From positions 558,001-622,000 of the forward strand of contig NZ_JAAVUR010000001.1 in assembly GCF_018449545.1 (NCBI RefSeq): DNA of 64,000 bases, given 5' to 3'. Each line of letters begins with the position of its first letter. The first letter of the stretch is position 1. Position numbers and translations under genes: made by a program. Of this stretch, positions 43,954 to 52,707 are shown piece by piece. Origin of the DNA: Granulicella sp. dw_53. GTDB taxonomy: Bacteria > Acidobacteriota > Terriglobia > Terriglobales > Acidobacteriaceae. The notes beneath the pieces are model-generated. The model saw nothing but the letters and a program-made list of their open reading frames with translations. It was not told the origin of the DNA and did not search any database.

Positions 43954-44670
43954 CTAAACAACTCCTGTCCGGTTGGTTCGATCAACATTCTTCTCTTCCA
44001 GAAACTTATGGACACTCACCGCAAGCGCCTCTGCCGCCTTCGCGCTCGTACTTCCCAGCCGCATCAACGCGCCCCAATATCCAGGACGCACAGCAACATA
44101 CCCCAGAAACGGCAGAAGTCGAAGCTGACCTCGCGCATCGATAAACCGGTTGAGATCCGGAAGCCTGGCATCCCGCCCATCCGAGACCGCCTTAAAGCAG
44201 CAGATGGGAATGCCCCGTATCTGCGCCAGCCTCGCCACCGCCGCCGCCTCCATGTCCACCAGAGACGCGCCGTAGGTCTTCGACAGCCGAAGCTTCTCAG
44301 CCTCATCCGCAACTCGCGGACTCGTTACCAACCGCAGCTTCCGGTCTCCATCGGTAAGCGAAAACCGCTCCCCTGTAAGCGAGTCGATCACCTCCGAGGC
44401 GATATAGCACTGACCAGCCTTCATCCCATCATTCAAAGCACCCACCCACCCCACCGAAAGCACCAGGTCAAGCGTCCCGATATGCTCCGCTGCGGCAAAG
44501 CTGCGCAAGGCAGCCTGCGTCCCCATCCCCCCACACACTGCAATGTATTCATCCTCGCCCGCAGTCTTCACCCAAAGAGAAATACCCGGCGTAGGCGAAG
44601 CGATGCGCTCCCACCCGCGAACCAGCGGCTTCAACTCTCCAGGCAGCGCTGCCAGAATCGCAATCCTCAT
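43954..44670 (-). CDS. hpnG: hopanoid-associated nucleoside phosphorylase HpnG
   Basis: A 238-residue MTA/SAH nucleosidase-like protein. It starts MRIAILAALPGELKPLVRGW; ATG 44670 overlaps the hpnA stop by 4 bases, which decides the start over a GTG-type start upstream. VCGGMGTQAALRSFAAAEHI and LVLSVGWVGALNDGMKAGQC correspond to the phosphorylase core, and the base-binding region is GASLVDMEAAAVARLAQIRG. In known hopanoid producers HpnG removes adenine from adenosylhopane to give ribosylhopane. Its place between hpnA and the dehydrogenase supports this role. Confidence 0.85.
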   Translation of the reverse strand: MRIAILAALPGELKPLVRGWERIASPTPGISLWVKTAGEDEYIAVCGGMGTQAALRSFAAAEHIGTLDLVLSVGWVGALNDGMKAGQCYIASEVIDSLTGERFSLTDGDRKLRLVTSPRVADEAEKLRLSKTYGASLVDMEAAAVARLAQIRGIPICCFKAVSDGRDARLPDLNRFIDARGQLRLLPFLGYVAVRPGYWGALMRLGSTSAKAAEALAVSVHKFLEEKNVDRTNRTGVV

Positions 44671-45662
44671 CGGGCAGGCGCGTATCCATGCGCGATAAAC
44701 CAATCGATAGCCGAGCGCAGCGCGTTATAGACCGGCAGTACCTTGAATCCAAGCTCCCGTTCAGCCTTGGCGGAGGAAGCAAACATCATCTTCCTTCCCA
44801 TGCGAACCGCCTCAAGCGTAGCCCGAGGCTCCTTGCCGCGCAGCTTGCCAGTAAAGTTCTCATCGAAAAAGGCGAAGATCATCGCAACCGAATGCGGCAC
44901 CTTCAAGTTCGGCGAGGGCAACCCCGTAATCGCCGACATACGGTCGAGGATCTGCTTTAGCGTCAGGTTCTCCCCACCAAGAATGTACCGCTCCCCCGAC
45001 GTCCCACGCTCAAGCGCAACGCGATGCATCCGCGCCACCTCTCCCACGTCCACCAGGTTCAAACCCGTATCGACATACGCAGGAAAGTTCTTATTCAGGA
45101 AGTCCACCACGATCCTTCCAGTAGGAGTCGGCTTAGCATCTCCCGAACCGATCGGCGTCGTCGGATTCAGGATGATGACACGCTGCCCCGAGCGGGCAGC
45201 CTGTATCGCCTCCTGCTCCCCAAGAAACTTCGACCGCTTGTAGTGCCCGATCATGTCGTCCAGTGAGACCGGCGTCCTCTCATCGACAATCGTGCCATCC
45301 GTCTTGAAGCCCATGGTGGCGACGCTCGAGGTATAGACGACACGCTGCACCCCAACCTCTCGCGCCAGCTTTAGAAGCTCCCGAGTGCCATCCACATTCG
45401 CGGCGTACATCTCTTGCGGATCGCGAACCCACAGCCGGTAGTCGGCCGCCACATGCACCAGTGCATCACAGCCGGTCAGTGCACTGCGCAATCCTTCGGT
45501 CCGACGCAGATCCCCCACCACCGTCTCCGCATCGATGCCGGCAAGCGCATCCAGGCGGCTGTTAGAACGCGTCAACAGCCGAAGCTGTGCGCCCGAACCG
45601 GCATAACATCGCGCCACATGGCTGCCGACGAAGCCCGTTGCTCCTGTAATGAATACGCGCAA
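44667..45662 (-). CDS. hpnA: hopanoid-associated sugar epimerase HpnA
   Basis: A 331-residue extended short-chain dehydrogenase. The cofactor motif is FITGATGFVGSHVARCYAG at the very N-terminus. VVYTSSVATMGF supplies the catalytic Ser/Thr region, and the YKRSKFLGEQEAI stretch the Tyr-x-x-x-Lys pair. LNPTTPIGSGDAKPTPTGRI and the ILGGENLTLKQILDRMSAIT region match hopanoid-associated HpnA proteins. Its precise substrate in hopanoid synthesis is not settled in the literature I know. The gene follows the small 148-residue gene by 87 bases and overlaps hpnG. Confidence 0.88.
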   Translation of the reverse strand: MRVFITGATGFVGSHVARCYAGSGAQLRLLTRSNSRLDALAGIDAETVVGDLRRTEGLRSALTGCDALVHVAADYRLWVRDPQEMYAANVDGTRELLKLAREVGVQRVVYTSSVATMGFKTDGTIVDERTPVSLDDMIGHYKRSKFLGEQEAIQAARSGQRVIILNPTTPIGSGDAKPTPTGRIVVDFLNKNFPAYVDTGLNLVDVGEVARMHRVALERGTSGERYILGGENLTLKQILDRMSAITGLPSPNLKVPHSVAMIFAFFDENFTGKLRGKEPRATLEAVRMGRKMMFASSAKAERELGFKVLPVYNALRSAIDWFIAHGYAPAR

Positions 45663-45749
45663 TTCGTGTTCTTTCCTCCGCGCAGGAGTGTACGGAAGTA
45701 TTTGTGGCTTAGTCCACTCGCGACCGGACCCGCGACGCTGAGGAGGTGC

Positions 45750-46196
45750 TTAGTCCAGCTTCTCCGGCTCAATCTGAATGTTTTGCTCACCTGCAGCCTT
45801 CTTGGCCCAGTACTTGGCAACCCACGCCTCGAAGGTCTTACCCGCGGCCGTGTCGCGGCCCGAAAAGGTAAGCGCCGCAATATCTGCATAGGACACATTT
45901 ACCTTGGTCTTCTCTGTGGTGGGGATGATGCGAACGAACGAATCCGCAAGCGAATACCCGGAACGCCGGTCGAAGAGATAACCCTCCACCTTCGTGCCAT
46001 CCTTGCGCGTGATGGTGATATCGCCGCGATAGTCGAAGGCCTTCTCCAGCGCCTCGCGAACCTCCGCATCCGTCGCCAGCTCCGGCACCCAGCCTTCCAA
46101 TTGTTCGCGTTCGCGGCCCGCTGCTACCTCGATATCATCGGGGTTCAGATGAGAAAGCTGTTCGAGTTTTGCCGACTCTTGCATATCGGTTGCCAT
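45750..46196 (-). CDS. uncharacterised small protein in the hopanoid operon
   Basis: A 148-residue soluble protein starting at ATG 46196, 2 bases after the hpnH stop; a frame 31 codons longer would overlap hpnH and is less likely. The N-terminal 40 residues are polar and helical (ESAKLEQLSHLNPDDIEVAA). The centre is strand-rich (FDYRGDITITRKDGTKVEGY, then VRIIPTTEKTKVNVSYADIA), and the C-terminal helix is WVAKYWAKKAAGEQNIQ. No cysteine, metal or nucleotide motif is visible. Tight spacing between hpnH and hpnA suggests a role in hopanoid side-chain synthesis, but I cannot name one. Confidence 0.7.
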   Translation of the reverse strand: MATDMQESAKLEQLSHLNPDDIEVAAGREREQLEGWVPELATDAEVREALEKAFDYRGDITITRKDGTKVEGYLFDRRSGYSLADSFVRIIPTTEKTKVNVSYADIAALTFSGRDTAAGKTFEAWVAKYWAKKAAGEQNIQIEPEKLD

Positions 46197-46198
46197 GA

Positions 46199-47335
46199 TC
46201 AGTCTCCTGAGACTTCCTGTAGATGGTCCGCGGTGTGCGTTACGGGGGCCGCAATCTGAACCAACGGTCCATGGCTCGCTGGCTTCCATTCGTTCAGAAT
46301 CCGCTGCGCACCTTCATCCTCATAGCCGCTAAAGAAGATCGCTTTCGCAGTCTGCAGCAAGCCCTTGATCGATCCGAAGGTATAGTTGACACCGCTGGCC
46401 TCATAACCCGAGTGAACCATGCAGTTCGCGCAGCGTGGATTGCCGGACTCGGTGCCATAGTTCTGCCACTCCACAGTCTCCATCAACTCCTTGAAAGAGT
46501 CAGCGTAACCATCCTGCAGTAGATAGCAAGGCTTCTGCCAGCCGAAGATGCTGAAGGTCGGCATACCCCAAGGCGTGCAAGTCAGATCCTTCTTACCCAT
46601 CAGGAATTCCATGAAGATAGGCGAGGCATTGAACCTCCAAGTCTTCTTACGGTTCGACAAAATAGCCCGAAACATCTTCTTCGAACGCGCACGCCCCAGA
46701 AAGTGCTTCTGGTCCGGAGCCTTGTCGTACGTGTAGCCGGGCGAGACCATCATGCTCTCGACCCCAGCGACCATCAGCTCGTCGAAGTGAGCGCGAACGC
46801 TATTCGGGTCCGCACCATCGAACAACGTGGTGTTCGTCGTAACGCGGAAGCCAGCCTTCACTGCGGCGTGCACACCCTCCATCGCGATATCGTATCCACC
46901 TTCGCGGCAGACCGAGAAGTCATGATGCTCCCGCTGCCCATCAACGTGGACCGAAAACGAAAGATACTTGCTCGGCTTGAAGAGATGCAGCTTCTCCTTC
47001 AGCAGCAGCGCGTTGGTGCACATATAGACGTACTTCTTACGCGCCACCAGGCCAGCAACAATCTCCGGCATCTGCGGATGCAGCAACGGCTCTCCGCCAG
47101 GAATGGCGACCATCGGGGTCCCGCACTCTTCAACCGCCTTGAAGCAATCCTCCGGCGAAAGCTCCGCCTTCAGAATATGGGCCGGGTACTGGATCTTGCC
47201 GCAGCCCGCGCACGCCAGGTTACAGCGGAACAACGGCTCCAGCATCAGCACCAACGGATACTTCTTGCGGCCAAGAAACTTCTGCTTCAAAACGTAACTT
47301 GCAACGGTCCAGGCTTGCGAGACGGGTACGGCCAT
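46199..47335 (-). CDS. hpnH: radical SAM adenosylhopane synthase HpnH
   Basis: A 378-residue radical SAM enzyme. The iron-sulfur cluster motif is CNLACAGC (CxxxCxxC) within LMLEPLFRCNLACAGCGKIQ, and the GGE SAM motif is in MVAIPGGEPLLHPQMPEIV. A C-terminal SPASM-like pair, CANCMVHSGYEASGVNYTFG, is also present. HpnH adds the 5'-deoxyadenosyl radical to diploptene to make adenosylhopane, the first C35 step. The operon order is shc-hpnH, 60 bases apart, which places it directly after the cyclase that makes its substrate. Confidence 0.95.
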   Translation of the reverse strand: MAVPVSQAWTVASYVLKQKFLGRKKYPLVLMLEPLFRCNLACAGCGKIQYPAHILKAELSPEDCFKAVEECGTPMVAIPGGEPLLHPQMPEIVAGLVARKKYVYMCTNALLLKEKLHLFKPSKYLSFSVHVDGQREHHDFSVCREGGYDIAMEGVHAAVKAGFRVTTNTTLFDGADPNSVRAHFDELMVAGVESMMVSPGYTYDKAPDQKHFLGRARSKKMFRAILSNRKKTWRFNASPIFMEFLMGKKDLTCTPWGMPTFSIFGWQKPCYLLQDGYADSFKELMETVEWQNYGTESGNPRCANCMVHSGYEASGVNYTFGSIKGLLQTAKAIFFSGYEDEGAQRILNEWKPASHGPLVQIAAPVTHTADHLQEVSGD

Positions 47336-47395
47336 CCTGAGCTCTCCTTCAAATCAAATTCAAATCGTCGCCATTCTCTGCTTGGCGAGCGTTCG

Positions 47396-49420
47396 TTACC
47401 GTGCGGCTGCTTCCTTCTCTACCGCACGCTTATAAGTTGTTAGCGCAAGCAGAGGAAAGTACTGCTTGTACAAGTGATATCCAAGATAAAAGACGCGGGG
47501 AAAACCAGTTCCGGTGTAATAGCTCTCACCGTTTCTTCCTGGGACCAGTTCATCCCAGCTTCCATCTTCGTGCTGGCGATCGATCAGCCAGCGAACTCCC
47601 TTGGCGACAGAGTCGGAGCGCATATCTCCGCCCGCAAGCAGTCCCAGCAGCGCCCACGCGGTCTGCGATGGTGTACTCGCCCCAATTCCCTTGGCCAGCG
47701 GATCGTCATAGGTGCCGCACGCCTCTCCCCATCCGCCATCGGGGTTCTGCATCATGCGAATCCATTCGGTCGCCTGCAAAATGCAAGGCTCATGGCTCCA
47801 CATCCCGATAGCCTCAAGGCCACGCAGCACCAAAAAAGTGCCATATAGATAGTTGACGCCCCAGCGGCCAAACCAGCTCCCATCCGGAGCTTGCTCTTTA
47901 AGGACGAACTGGATCGCCTTCTCCACGCGCTTGTCCTCGCGCGTAAATCCGTACTGCGCCAGCATCTCCAGTATCCGGCCGGTAATATCGACCGTCGGCG
48001 GATCGAGCATCGCATTGTGATCGGCAAACGGAATGTACTGGAAGATTGTCTTCGTATTGTCCTTGTCGAAGGCCGCCCAGCCGCCATTCTTGCACTGCAT
48101 CGCCCAGATCCAATTCAGTGCACGCTGGCAGACCTCATGCTGGTAGCGCTCGCGTGGGTTGTCCACACACTTCAGTGCGAGCAACACCTCACCCGTGTCG
48201 TCGACATCGGGATAAAACTCATTATTAAACTCGAAGTACCAGCCACCAGGCTCGACATTCTTGACCTTCTCAGCCCAATCGCCCTTGTGTCGAACCTCTT
48301 TCGAGAGCAGCCAATCCGCAGCCCGCAGCAGGCGCGGATCGTTGCGGCCAAGTCCCGCCTCGCCCAGCGCGGAGAGAACCTGCGCCGTATCCCAAACCGG
48401 CGGAAAGCAAGGCTGCATCCTGAAGGTCGGCGTCGGATAGCTGGGCTCGCCATCGGGGCAATCGATCCCGAGCTTCTCGAACTCGTCCATGGCGCGGATG
48501 AACTGTGGGTCATCCTCCGAGTAGCCAAGGCAACGCATCGCGACAATCGAGTTCATCATGGCGGGATAGATCGCGCCCAACCCATCCGTCTTTTCGAACC
48601 GTGCCAGCATCCACCTTTCGGCCGCCTTCAAAGCAACCTTGCGCAGTGGACGAATATGGACGCGCTCGAACATGTGAACCACGCGATCCCAGAAGAGGAA
48701 GAAGTTACGCCAACTGATCCACTTCTTATCCCAGCGAAGATGCAGATCGGAGTTCGCCCGTCCACCAACGAACAACTCTTCGATTCCCTGCTCAGGCGCT
48801 ATCTTCTTGAACGGCTTCTTCGCATAAATAATCGACAGCGGAACCAGAATGCCGCGCGACCACGAAGAGATCTCGTAGATGTTGAAGTAGAACCAATTCG
48901 GAAAGAGAACGATCTCAGGCGGAATCGCCGGAACGGCATCGTAGTCGTACTGGCCCAGCGAGCAGAGATAGATCTTGGTGAAAGTATTGCACTCCACCAC
49001 GCCGCCATGCGCCAGAACCCAATTCCGCGCCTTCACCAAAACCGGATGCTCGGCAGACCAGCCCATCAGCTTCAGAGCCAGATAGCTCTTCACGCCATAG
49101 TTGATATCGGAAGGACCGCCAGGATACTGGCTCCATCCACCATCTTCATTCTGGTGCCGGAGAATCTCATTGATGGCCCGCTTCATCTTGCCCGGATCAC
49201 CCGTCCCCAGCAAAACATGCATGAAGATGTAGTCGGCCTCGAGCATCACATCGGCTTCGAGCTCTCCACACCAGTAACCATCTGCATGCTGCTGACCGAG
49301 CAACCAGTCCTTCGCGCGGTTAATGCCGCTGACGACATGCTCCAGAGCAAGGTCCATTCGGCCATAGCGCGGCTGTGCCGGCTTCGCGACCGTCTGCGGA
49401 TTTCCTGGAAGTGTACTCAT
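47396..49420 (-). CDS. shc: squalene-hopene cyclase
   Basis: A 674-residue type II triterpene cyclase of usual length. The protonating DxDD motif is DVDDT at about residues 405-409. Several QW repeats are visible, such as QHADGYWCGELEADVML, HQNEDGGWSQYPGG, QCKNGGWAAFDKDN and NPDGGWGEACGTYDDP. It converts squalene to hopene and hopanol at the cytoplasmic membrane; a hydrophobic VHMF-type channel helix region is present. It lies 33 bases after ispH and 60 before hpnH, so precursor supply and cyclisation are in one transcription unit. Confidence 0.97.
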   Translation of the reverse strand: MSTLPGNPQTVAKPAQPRYGRMDLALEHVVSGINRAKDWLLGQQHADGYWCGELEADVMLEADYIFMHVLLGTGDPGKMKRAINEILRHQNEDGGWSQYPGGPSDINYGVKSYLALKLMGWSAEHPVLVKARNWVLAHGGVVECNTFTKIYLCSLGQYDYDAVPAIPPEIVLFPNWFYFNIYEISSWSRGILVPLSIIYAKKPFKKIAPEQGIEELFVGGRANSDLHLRWDKKWISWRNFFLFWDRVVHMFERVHIRPLRKVALKAAERWMLARFEKTDGLGAIYPAMMNSIVAMRCLGYSEDDPQFIRAMDEFEKLGIDCPDGEPSYPTPTFRMQPCFPPVWDTAQVLSALGEAGLGRNDPRLLRAADWLLSKEVRHKGDWAEKVKNVEPGGWYFEFNNEFYPDVDDTGEVLLALKCVDNPRERYQHEVCQRALNWIWAMQCKNGGWAAFDKDNTKTIFQYIPFADHNAMLDPPTVDITGRILEMLAQYGFTREDKRVEKAIQFVLKEQAPDGSWFGRWGVNYLYGTFLVLRGLEAIGMWSHEPCILQATEWIRMMQNPDGGWGEACGTYDDPLAKGIGASTPSQTAWALLGLLAGGDMRSDSVAKGVRWLIDRQHEDGSWDELVPGRNGESYYTGTGFPRVFYLGYHLYKQYFPLLALTTYKRAVEKEAAAR

Positions 49421-49453
49421 GTGCGACTAAGTCTCTGACTCTTTCTCGTACGA

Positions 49454-50461
49454 TTAGCGAGCAGGGGCCGACGCGATAGCCTGAACGATCTCCGGAGGTA
49501 ACCCAAAACGGACATTCTCCGGCATCACCTCAACCTCATCGACATCGCCGTATCCCATGGTTTGGAGATACTCGACCACATCCTTGACCAGAACCTCCGG
49601 CGCCGAAGCGCCAGCGGTAACAGCCACGGTGTTGACTCCATCCAGCCACTCCGGCTGAATAGCGTCTGCGCTATCGATCAGATAGGAATTCGTATCCAGA
49701 TTCTTCGAAACCTCAACCAGACGATTCGAATTGGAGCTATTCTTCGAACCCACCACCAGGACCAGATCGGCCCCGTGGGCGACGTTCTTCACCGCTACCT
49801 GGCGGTTCTCGGTCGCATAGCAGATATCCTGCGCATGCGGACCAACAATATTGGGAAACTTGGCTTTCAAAGCCTCGATCATGTAACGCGCTTCATCGAG
49901 GGAGAGCGTGGTCTGGGTCAGATAAGCGACCTTGTTCGGATCAGGAACAACCAGCGCCGCAACCTCTTCCAACGTCGAAACGACCTGGGTTACATCGGGA
50001 GCCTCGCCCTGCGTACCTTCCACCTCTTCATGGTCCCGGTGTCCGACCAGTACCAGCGAATATCCCTGCTTGGCGAACTTTATGGCTTCGACGTGAACCT
50101 TCGTAACCAAGGGACAAGTGGCGTCAACCACCTTCAAGCCACGTTCCTTGGCGCGCTGCCGGACGGCGGGAGAGACGCCGTGCGCGGAGTAGATCACGCG
50201 TGCACCCTCCGGAACCTCGTCCAGTTCATTGACGAAGATTGCGCCTTTTTTAGCCAGGTCGGTAACGACGTAGCTGTTATGCACGATCTCTTTGCGAACG
50301 TAGATCGGCGCGCCAAATGTCTCCAGCGCAATCTGCACGATATCAATAGCACGAACAACACCCGCACAAAATCCGCGTGGCTTAAGCAACAGCACCCGCT
50401 TGGTAGTTACGGTATTGTCGGTCTGATTAACTGCCGGATGGTCAAGGGCTGTTGTAGTCAC
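49454..50461 (-). CDS. ispH: 4-hydroxy-3-methylbut-2-enyl diphosphate reductase
   Basis: A 335-residue iron-sulfur enzyme for the last step of the MEP isoprenoid pathway. The three cluster cysteines lie in LLLKPRGFCAGVVRAIDIV, VVDATCPLVTKVHVEA and AQDICYATENRQVAVK. Substrate-site residues include SAHGVSP, VGHRDHEEVEGTQGE and VVGSKNSSNSNRLVEV. A polar lead of ~20 residues precedes the conserved start. It is the first gene of the hopanoid operon and the only isoprenoid gene in the window, which ties IPP/DMAPP formation to hopanoid output. Confidence 0.96.
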   Translation of the reverse strand: MTTTALDHPAVNQTDNTVTTKRVLLLKPRGFCAGVVRAIDIVQIALETFGAPIYVRKEIVHNSYVVTDLAKKGAIFVNELDEVPEGARVIYSAHGVSPAVRQRAKERGLKVVDATCPLVTKVHVEAIKFAKQGYSLVLVGHRDHEEVEGTQGEAPDVTQVVSTLEEVAALVVPDPNKVAYLTQTTLSLDEARYMIEALKAKFPNIVGPHAQDICYATENRQVAVKNVAHGADLVLVVGSKNSSNSNRLVEVSKNLDTNSYLIDSADAIQPEWLDGVNTVAVTAGASAPEVLVKDVVEYLQTMGYGDVDEVEVMPENVRFGLPPEIVQAIASAPAR

Positions 50462-50537
50462 TCCCTAAGTATACCGCGTTCATCGCATCAAAGGGGTGAT
50501 TTTGAACCATTTGAGGTGCATCCGAATGGGACACCCA

Positions 50538-50563
50538 GGGCCGCGAAAGATATCTCGCGGCCC
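50538..50563 (-). terminator. hairpin after the metallothionein gene
   Basis: Arms GGGCCGCGA and TCGCGGCCC are perfect (9 of 9) with an 8-base loop holding GATATC. It lies 24 bases after the metallothionein stop and 76 bases before the ispH start. No T-tract follows on the - strand, so it is a terminator-like or transcript-stabilising hairpin rather than a textbook terminator. Confidence 0.45.
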
Positions 50564-50587
50564 CACCGAGGGAACATACGCCAACAG

Positions 50588-50740
50588 CTAAACGTGTCCC
50601 TTGCAACCAGCGTGTTCACAACCGCACCCCAGGGTCGTAACACCTTTAGAATCTTTGCAAATCTCAGAGCAATACTTCTCTCCATCCGGCGGAGTGCAAC
50701 TACAACCTTCATGCGCACATTTTTTGATCTCAGTAGCCAT
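50588..50740 (-). CDS. SmtA/BmtA-type bacterial metallothionein
   Basis: A 50-residue Cys-rich protein read directly from the - strand, starting at ATG 50740 after an AGGAG about 7 bases upstream. It begins MATEIKKCAHEGCSCTPPDG and continues EKYCSEICKDSKG, then a C-terminal TLGCGCEHAGCKGHV. It has eight cysteines (positions 8, 13, 15, 24, 28, 39, 41, 46) and three histidines (10, 43, 49). The YCSE--C and GCGC--AGC motifs match cyanobacterial and pseudomonad zinc/cadmium metallothioneins. Its role would be cytoplasmic Zn, Cd or Cu buffering. No smtB-like repressor gene is adjacent. Confidence 0.88.
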   Translation of the reverse strand: MATEIKKCAHEGCSCTPPDGEKYCSEICKDSKGVTTLGCGCEHAGCKGHV

Positions 50741-50834
50741 GAAATTCTCCTTTGGGCGCAATAGCACCTACCAAAGTCGGATGCGATAGGCCGGATCATG
50801 GATGTGTCGGCTATGGGACGATCGAGAGGCAAAA

Positions 50835-52529
50835 CTACCGGCTGCTTTGCAGAAGATGCTGCGCGTGCTTAAGGCTCGTCTCCGTCAGCGTTGCCCCGCT
50901 CAACATCCGTGCAATCTCCTGGACCCGCTCCACATCGTCCATGCGCCTCACATCCGTCTGGGTACGGCCACGCTTCTCTGTCTTCTCGATAAGGAAGTGC
51001 TGATCCCCAAAGGCCGCGATCTGCGGCAGATGCGTGATGCACAGCACCTGCTGCCCCTTCGAGAGCATCTTCAGTTTGCGCCCCACCGCCTCCGCCGCCC
51101 GTCCTCCGATGCCAATATCGATCTCGTCGAAGACCAGCGTCCTCGGCAGCGGAACCTTCTTCTTCCGCCCTGAACTACTCCCCGCAGCCTCCTCCACCGT
51201 CACCTTCAGCGCCAGCATCACCCGCGACATCTCACCGCCCGAAGCAATCTCATGCAGCGGCTTCAACGGCTCACCCGCATTGGTCGCAATCAAGCATTCA
51301 ATATCGTCCCAGCCATGCTGAGTCCAGCCCTCTGGAGAGCGTTCCGGCGTCACCTTCACCTTGAAGCACACACTCATCGCCAGATCGTTGATCTGAGCCT
51401 CCGCCAGCTTCTCCAGCCGTGCGGCAGCCTCCGTACGACCAGCGGTTAGAGCATTCGCCGCAGCAACATACGCCTCCGCCTCTTGCGCCTGTCGCGCCTT
51501 CAGCTCCACCAGCAGAGCATCGCGATTCTCCACCTCGGCCAACCGCCGCGCCGCCTCCGCCCCAAACGCGATCACCTCGGCCAGCGTCTGCCCATACTTC
51601 CGCTTCAGCCTATCCAGAGCCGCCAGCCGATCCTCAATCTCCTCCAGCCGCCCGGGAGCAGAATGCACACTCTCCGCAAACTCCCTCACCCCCGCGTCCA
51701 CATCCTCGACAGCCGCCTTCGCCGCCGCGAGTTGCTGCGCAGGCTCCTTGAAGCGGTCGTCGTACCGCGCCAGCTCCTCCAGATTCTTCAGCGCCGACCC
51801 CAGCGTGCTCTCAGCCGAGTTCTCCGACTCATACAACAAATCATGCGCACTCATAGCCGCGGCATACAGCTTCTCCGCATTGGAGAGCACCCGCTTCTCC
51901 GCTTCGAGCTGCGTATCCTCATCCTCCGCGACCAACCCCGCCTGCTCGATCTCCCTACTCTGAAAGCGCCAAAGATCCGCCATCCTCAAGCGATCCTGCT
52001 CCGCAGACTCAAGCTCCTCGAGCCTCTCCGAAGTCTCACGCCAGGCCGCAAAAGCCGCCGCCACCCCCTCATGGCTCAGCCCACCAAAGCGATCCAGCAA
52101 CAATCGCTGCTGCGCCTGATCGAACGATCCCAGGGTCTCTCCCTGCGAGTGAACCAGAGCCAGCTCCGGCGCAAGCTGCCGCAAAACCCCCACCGTAGCA
52201 GGCTGGTTATTGATAAACACGCGCCCCTTGCCGTTGGACCCTATTTCCCTGCGCAGCAGAATCTCATCCGATTCAACATCGATCCCATTGGCCTCCAACA
52301 CCACGGCCGCCCCTGGAGTCATCTCAAAGACACAGCCCACCACGGCCTTATCCGCGCCATGCCGCACCACATCCGAAGACGCCTTCCCCCCCAGCAACAA
52401 GGCCAGCGCATCGATCAAAATCGACTTGCCCGCCCCGGTCTCGCCAGTTAACAGGTTCAGTCCCAGCCCGAAGCCGGCGATGGCGTGATCGATGACCGCA
52501 TAATTTTCCGCGCGCAACTCCAGCAGCAT
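50835..52529 (-). CDS. recN: DNA repair protein RecN
   Basis: A 564-residue SMC-like ATPase for double-strand break repair. ATG 52529 starts MLLELRAENYAVIDHAIAGF; an open frame of 33 codons upstream is not conserved-looking. Walker A is LLTGETGAGKSILIDALALL near residue 33. Long Glu/Ala/Leu-rich segments (~150-380) form the coiled coil. The C-terminal half has the signature EIASGGEMSRVMLALKVTV and Walker B TLVFDEIDIGIGGRAAEAVG. It lies 94 bases upstream of the metallothionein gene on the same strand and 178 bases from the divergent tolQ. Confidence 0.96.
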   Translation of the reverse strand: MLLELRAENYAVIDHAIAGFGLGLNLLTGETGAGKSILIDALALLLGGKASSDVVRHGADKAVVGCVFEMTPGAAVVLEANGIDVESDEILLRREIGSNGKGRVFINNQPATVGVLRQLAPELALVHSQGETLGSFDQAQQRLLLDRFGGLSHEGVAAAFAAWRETSERLEELESAEQDRLRMADLWRFQSREIEQAGLVAEDEDTQLEAEKRVLSNAEKLYAAAMSAHDLLYESENSAESTLGSALKNLEELARYDDRFKEPAQQLAAAKAAVEDVDAGVREFAESVHSAPGRLEEIEDRLAALDRLKRKYGQTLAEVIAFGAEAARRLAEVENRDALLVELKARQAQEAEAYVAAANALTAGRTEAAARLEKLAEAQINDLAMSVCFKVKVTPERSPEGWTQHGWDDIECLIATNAGEPLKPLHEIASGGEMSRVMLALKVTVEEAAGSSSGRKKKVPLPRTLVFDEIDIGIGGRAAEAVGRKLKMLSKGQQVLCITHLPQIAAFGDQHFLIEKTEKRGRTQTDVRRMDDVERVQEIARMLSGATLTETSLKHAQHLLQSSR

Positions 52530-52707
52530 GGCTTCCTCAGCAACGACGTATCGCGAGAATAGCAAACCTGGCAAGACAAAATCCCTCCAGCCCTGCATAT
52601 CCCAGCGATCCCACAACCTGCACCACAAAAGATGCTCCCCAAAAGACTTTAAAGCCCCCTATCGAAAACATCGCCCATTTACACTAAGGTTGGCGGTCCC
52701 TAAAACT

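Noticed and set aside
43276..44730. A 484-codon open frame antisense to the dehydrogenase and hpnG
   Set aside because: It is Arg/His/Pro-rich with no recognisable motif, and both genes beneath it are certain.
47891..49438. A 515-codon open frame antisense to squalene-hopene cyclase
   Set aside because: It is a shadow of the shc reading frame: composition is Arg/Leu/His-rich with no domain pattern.
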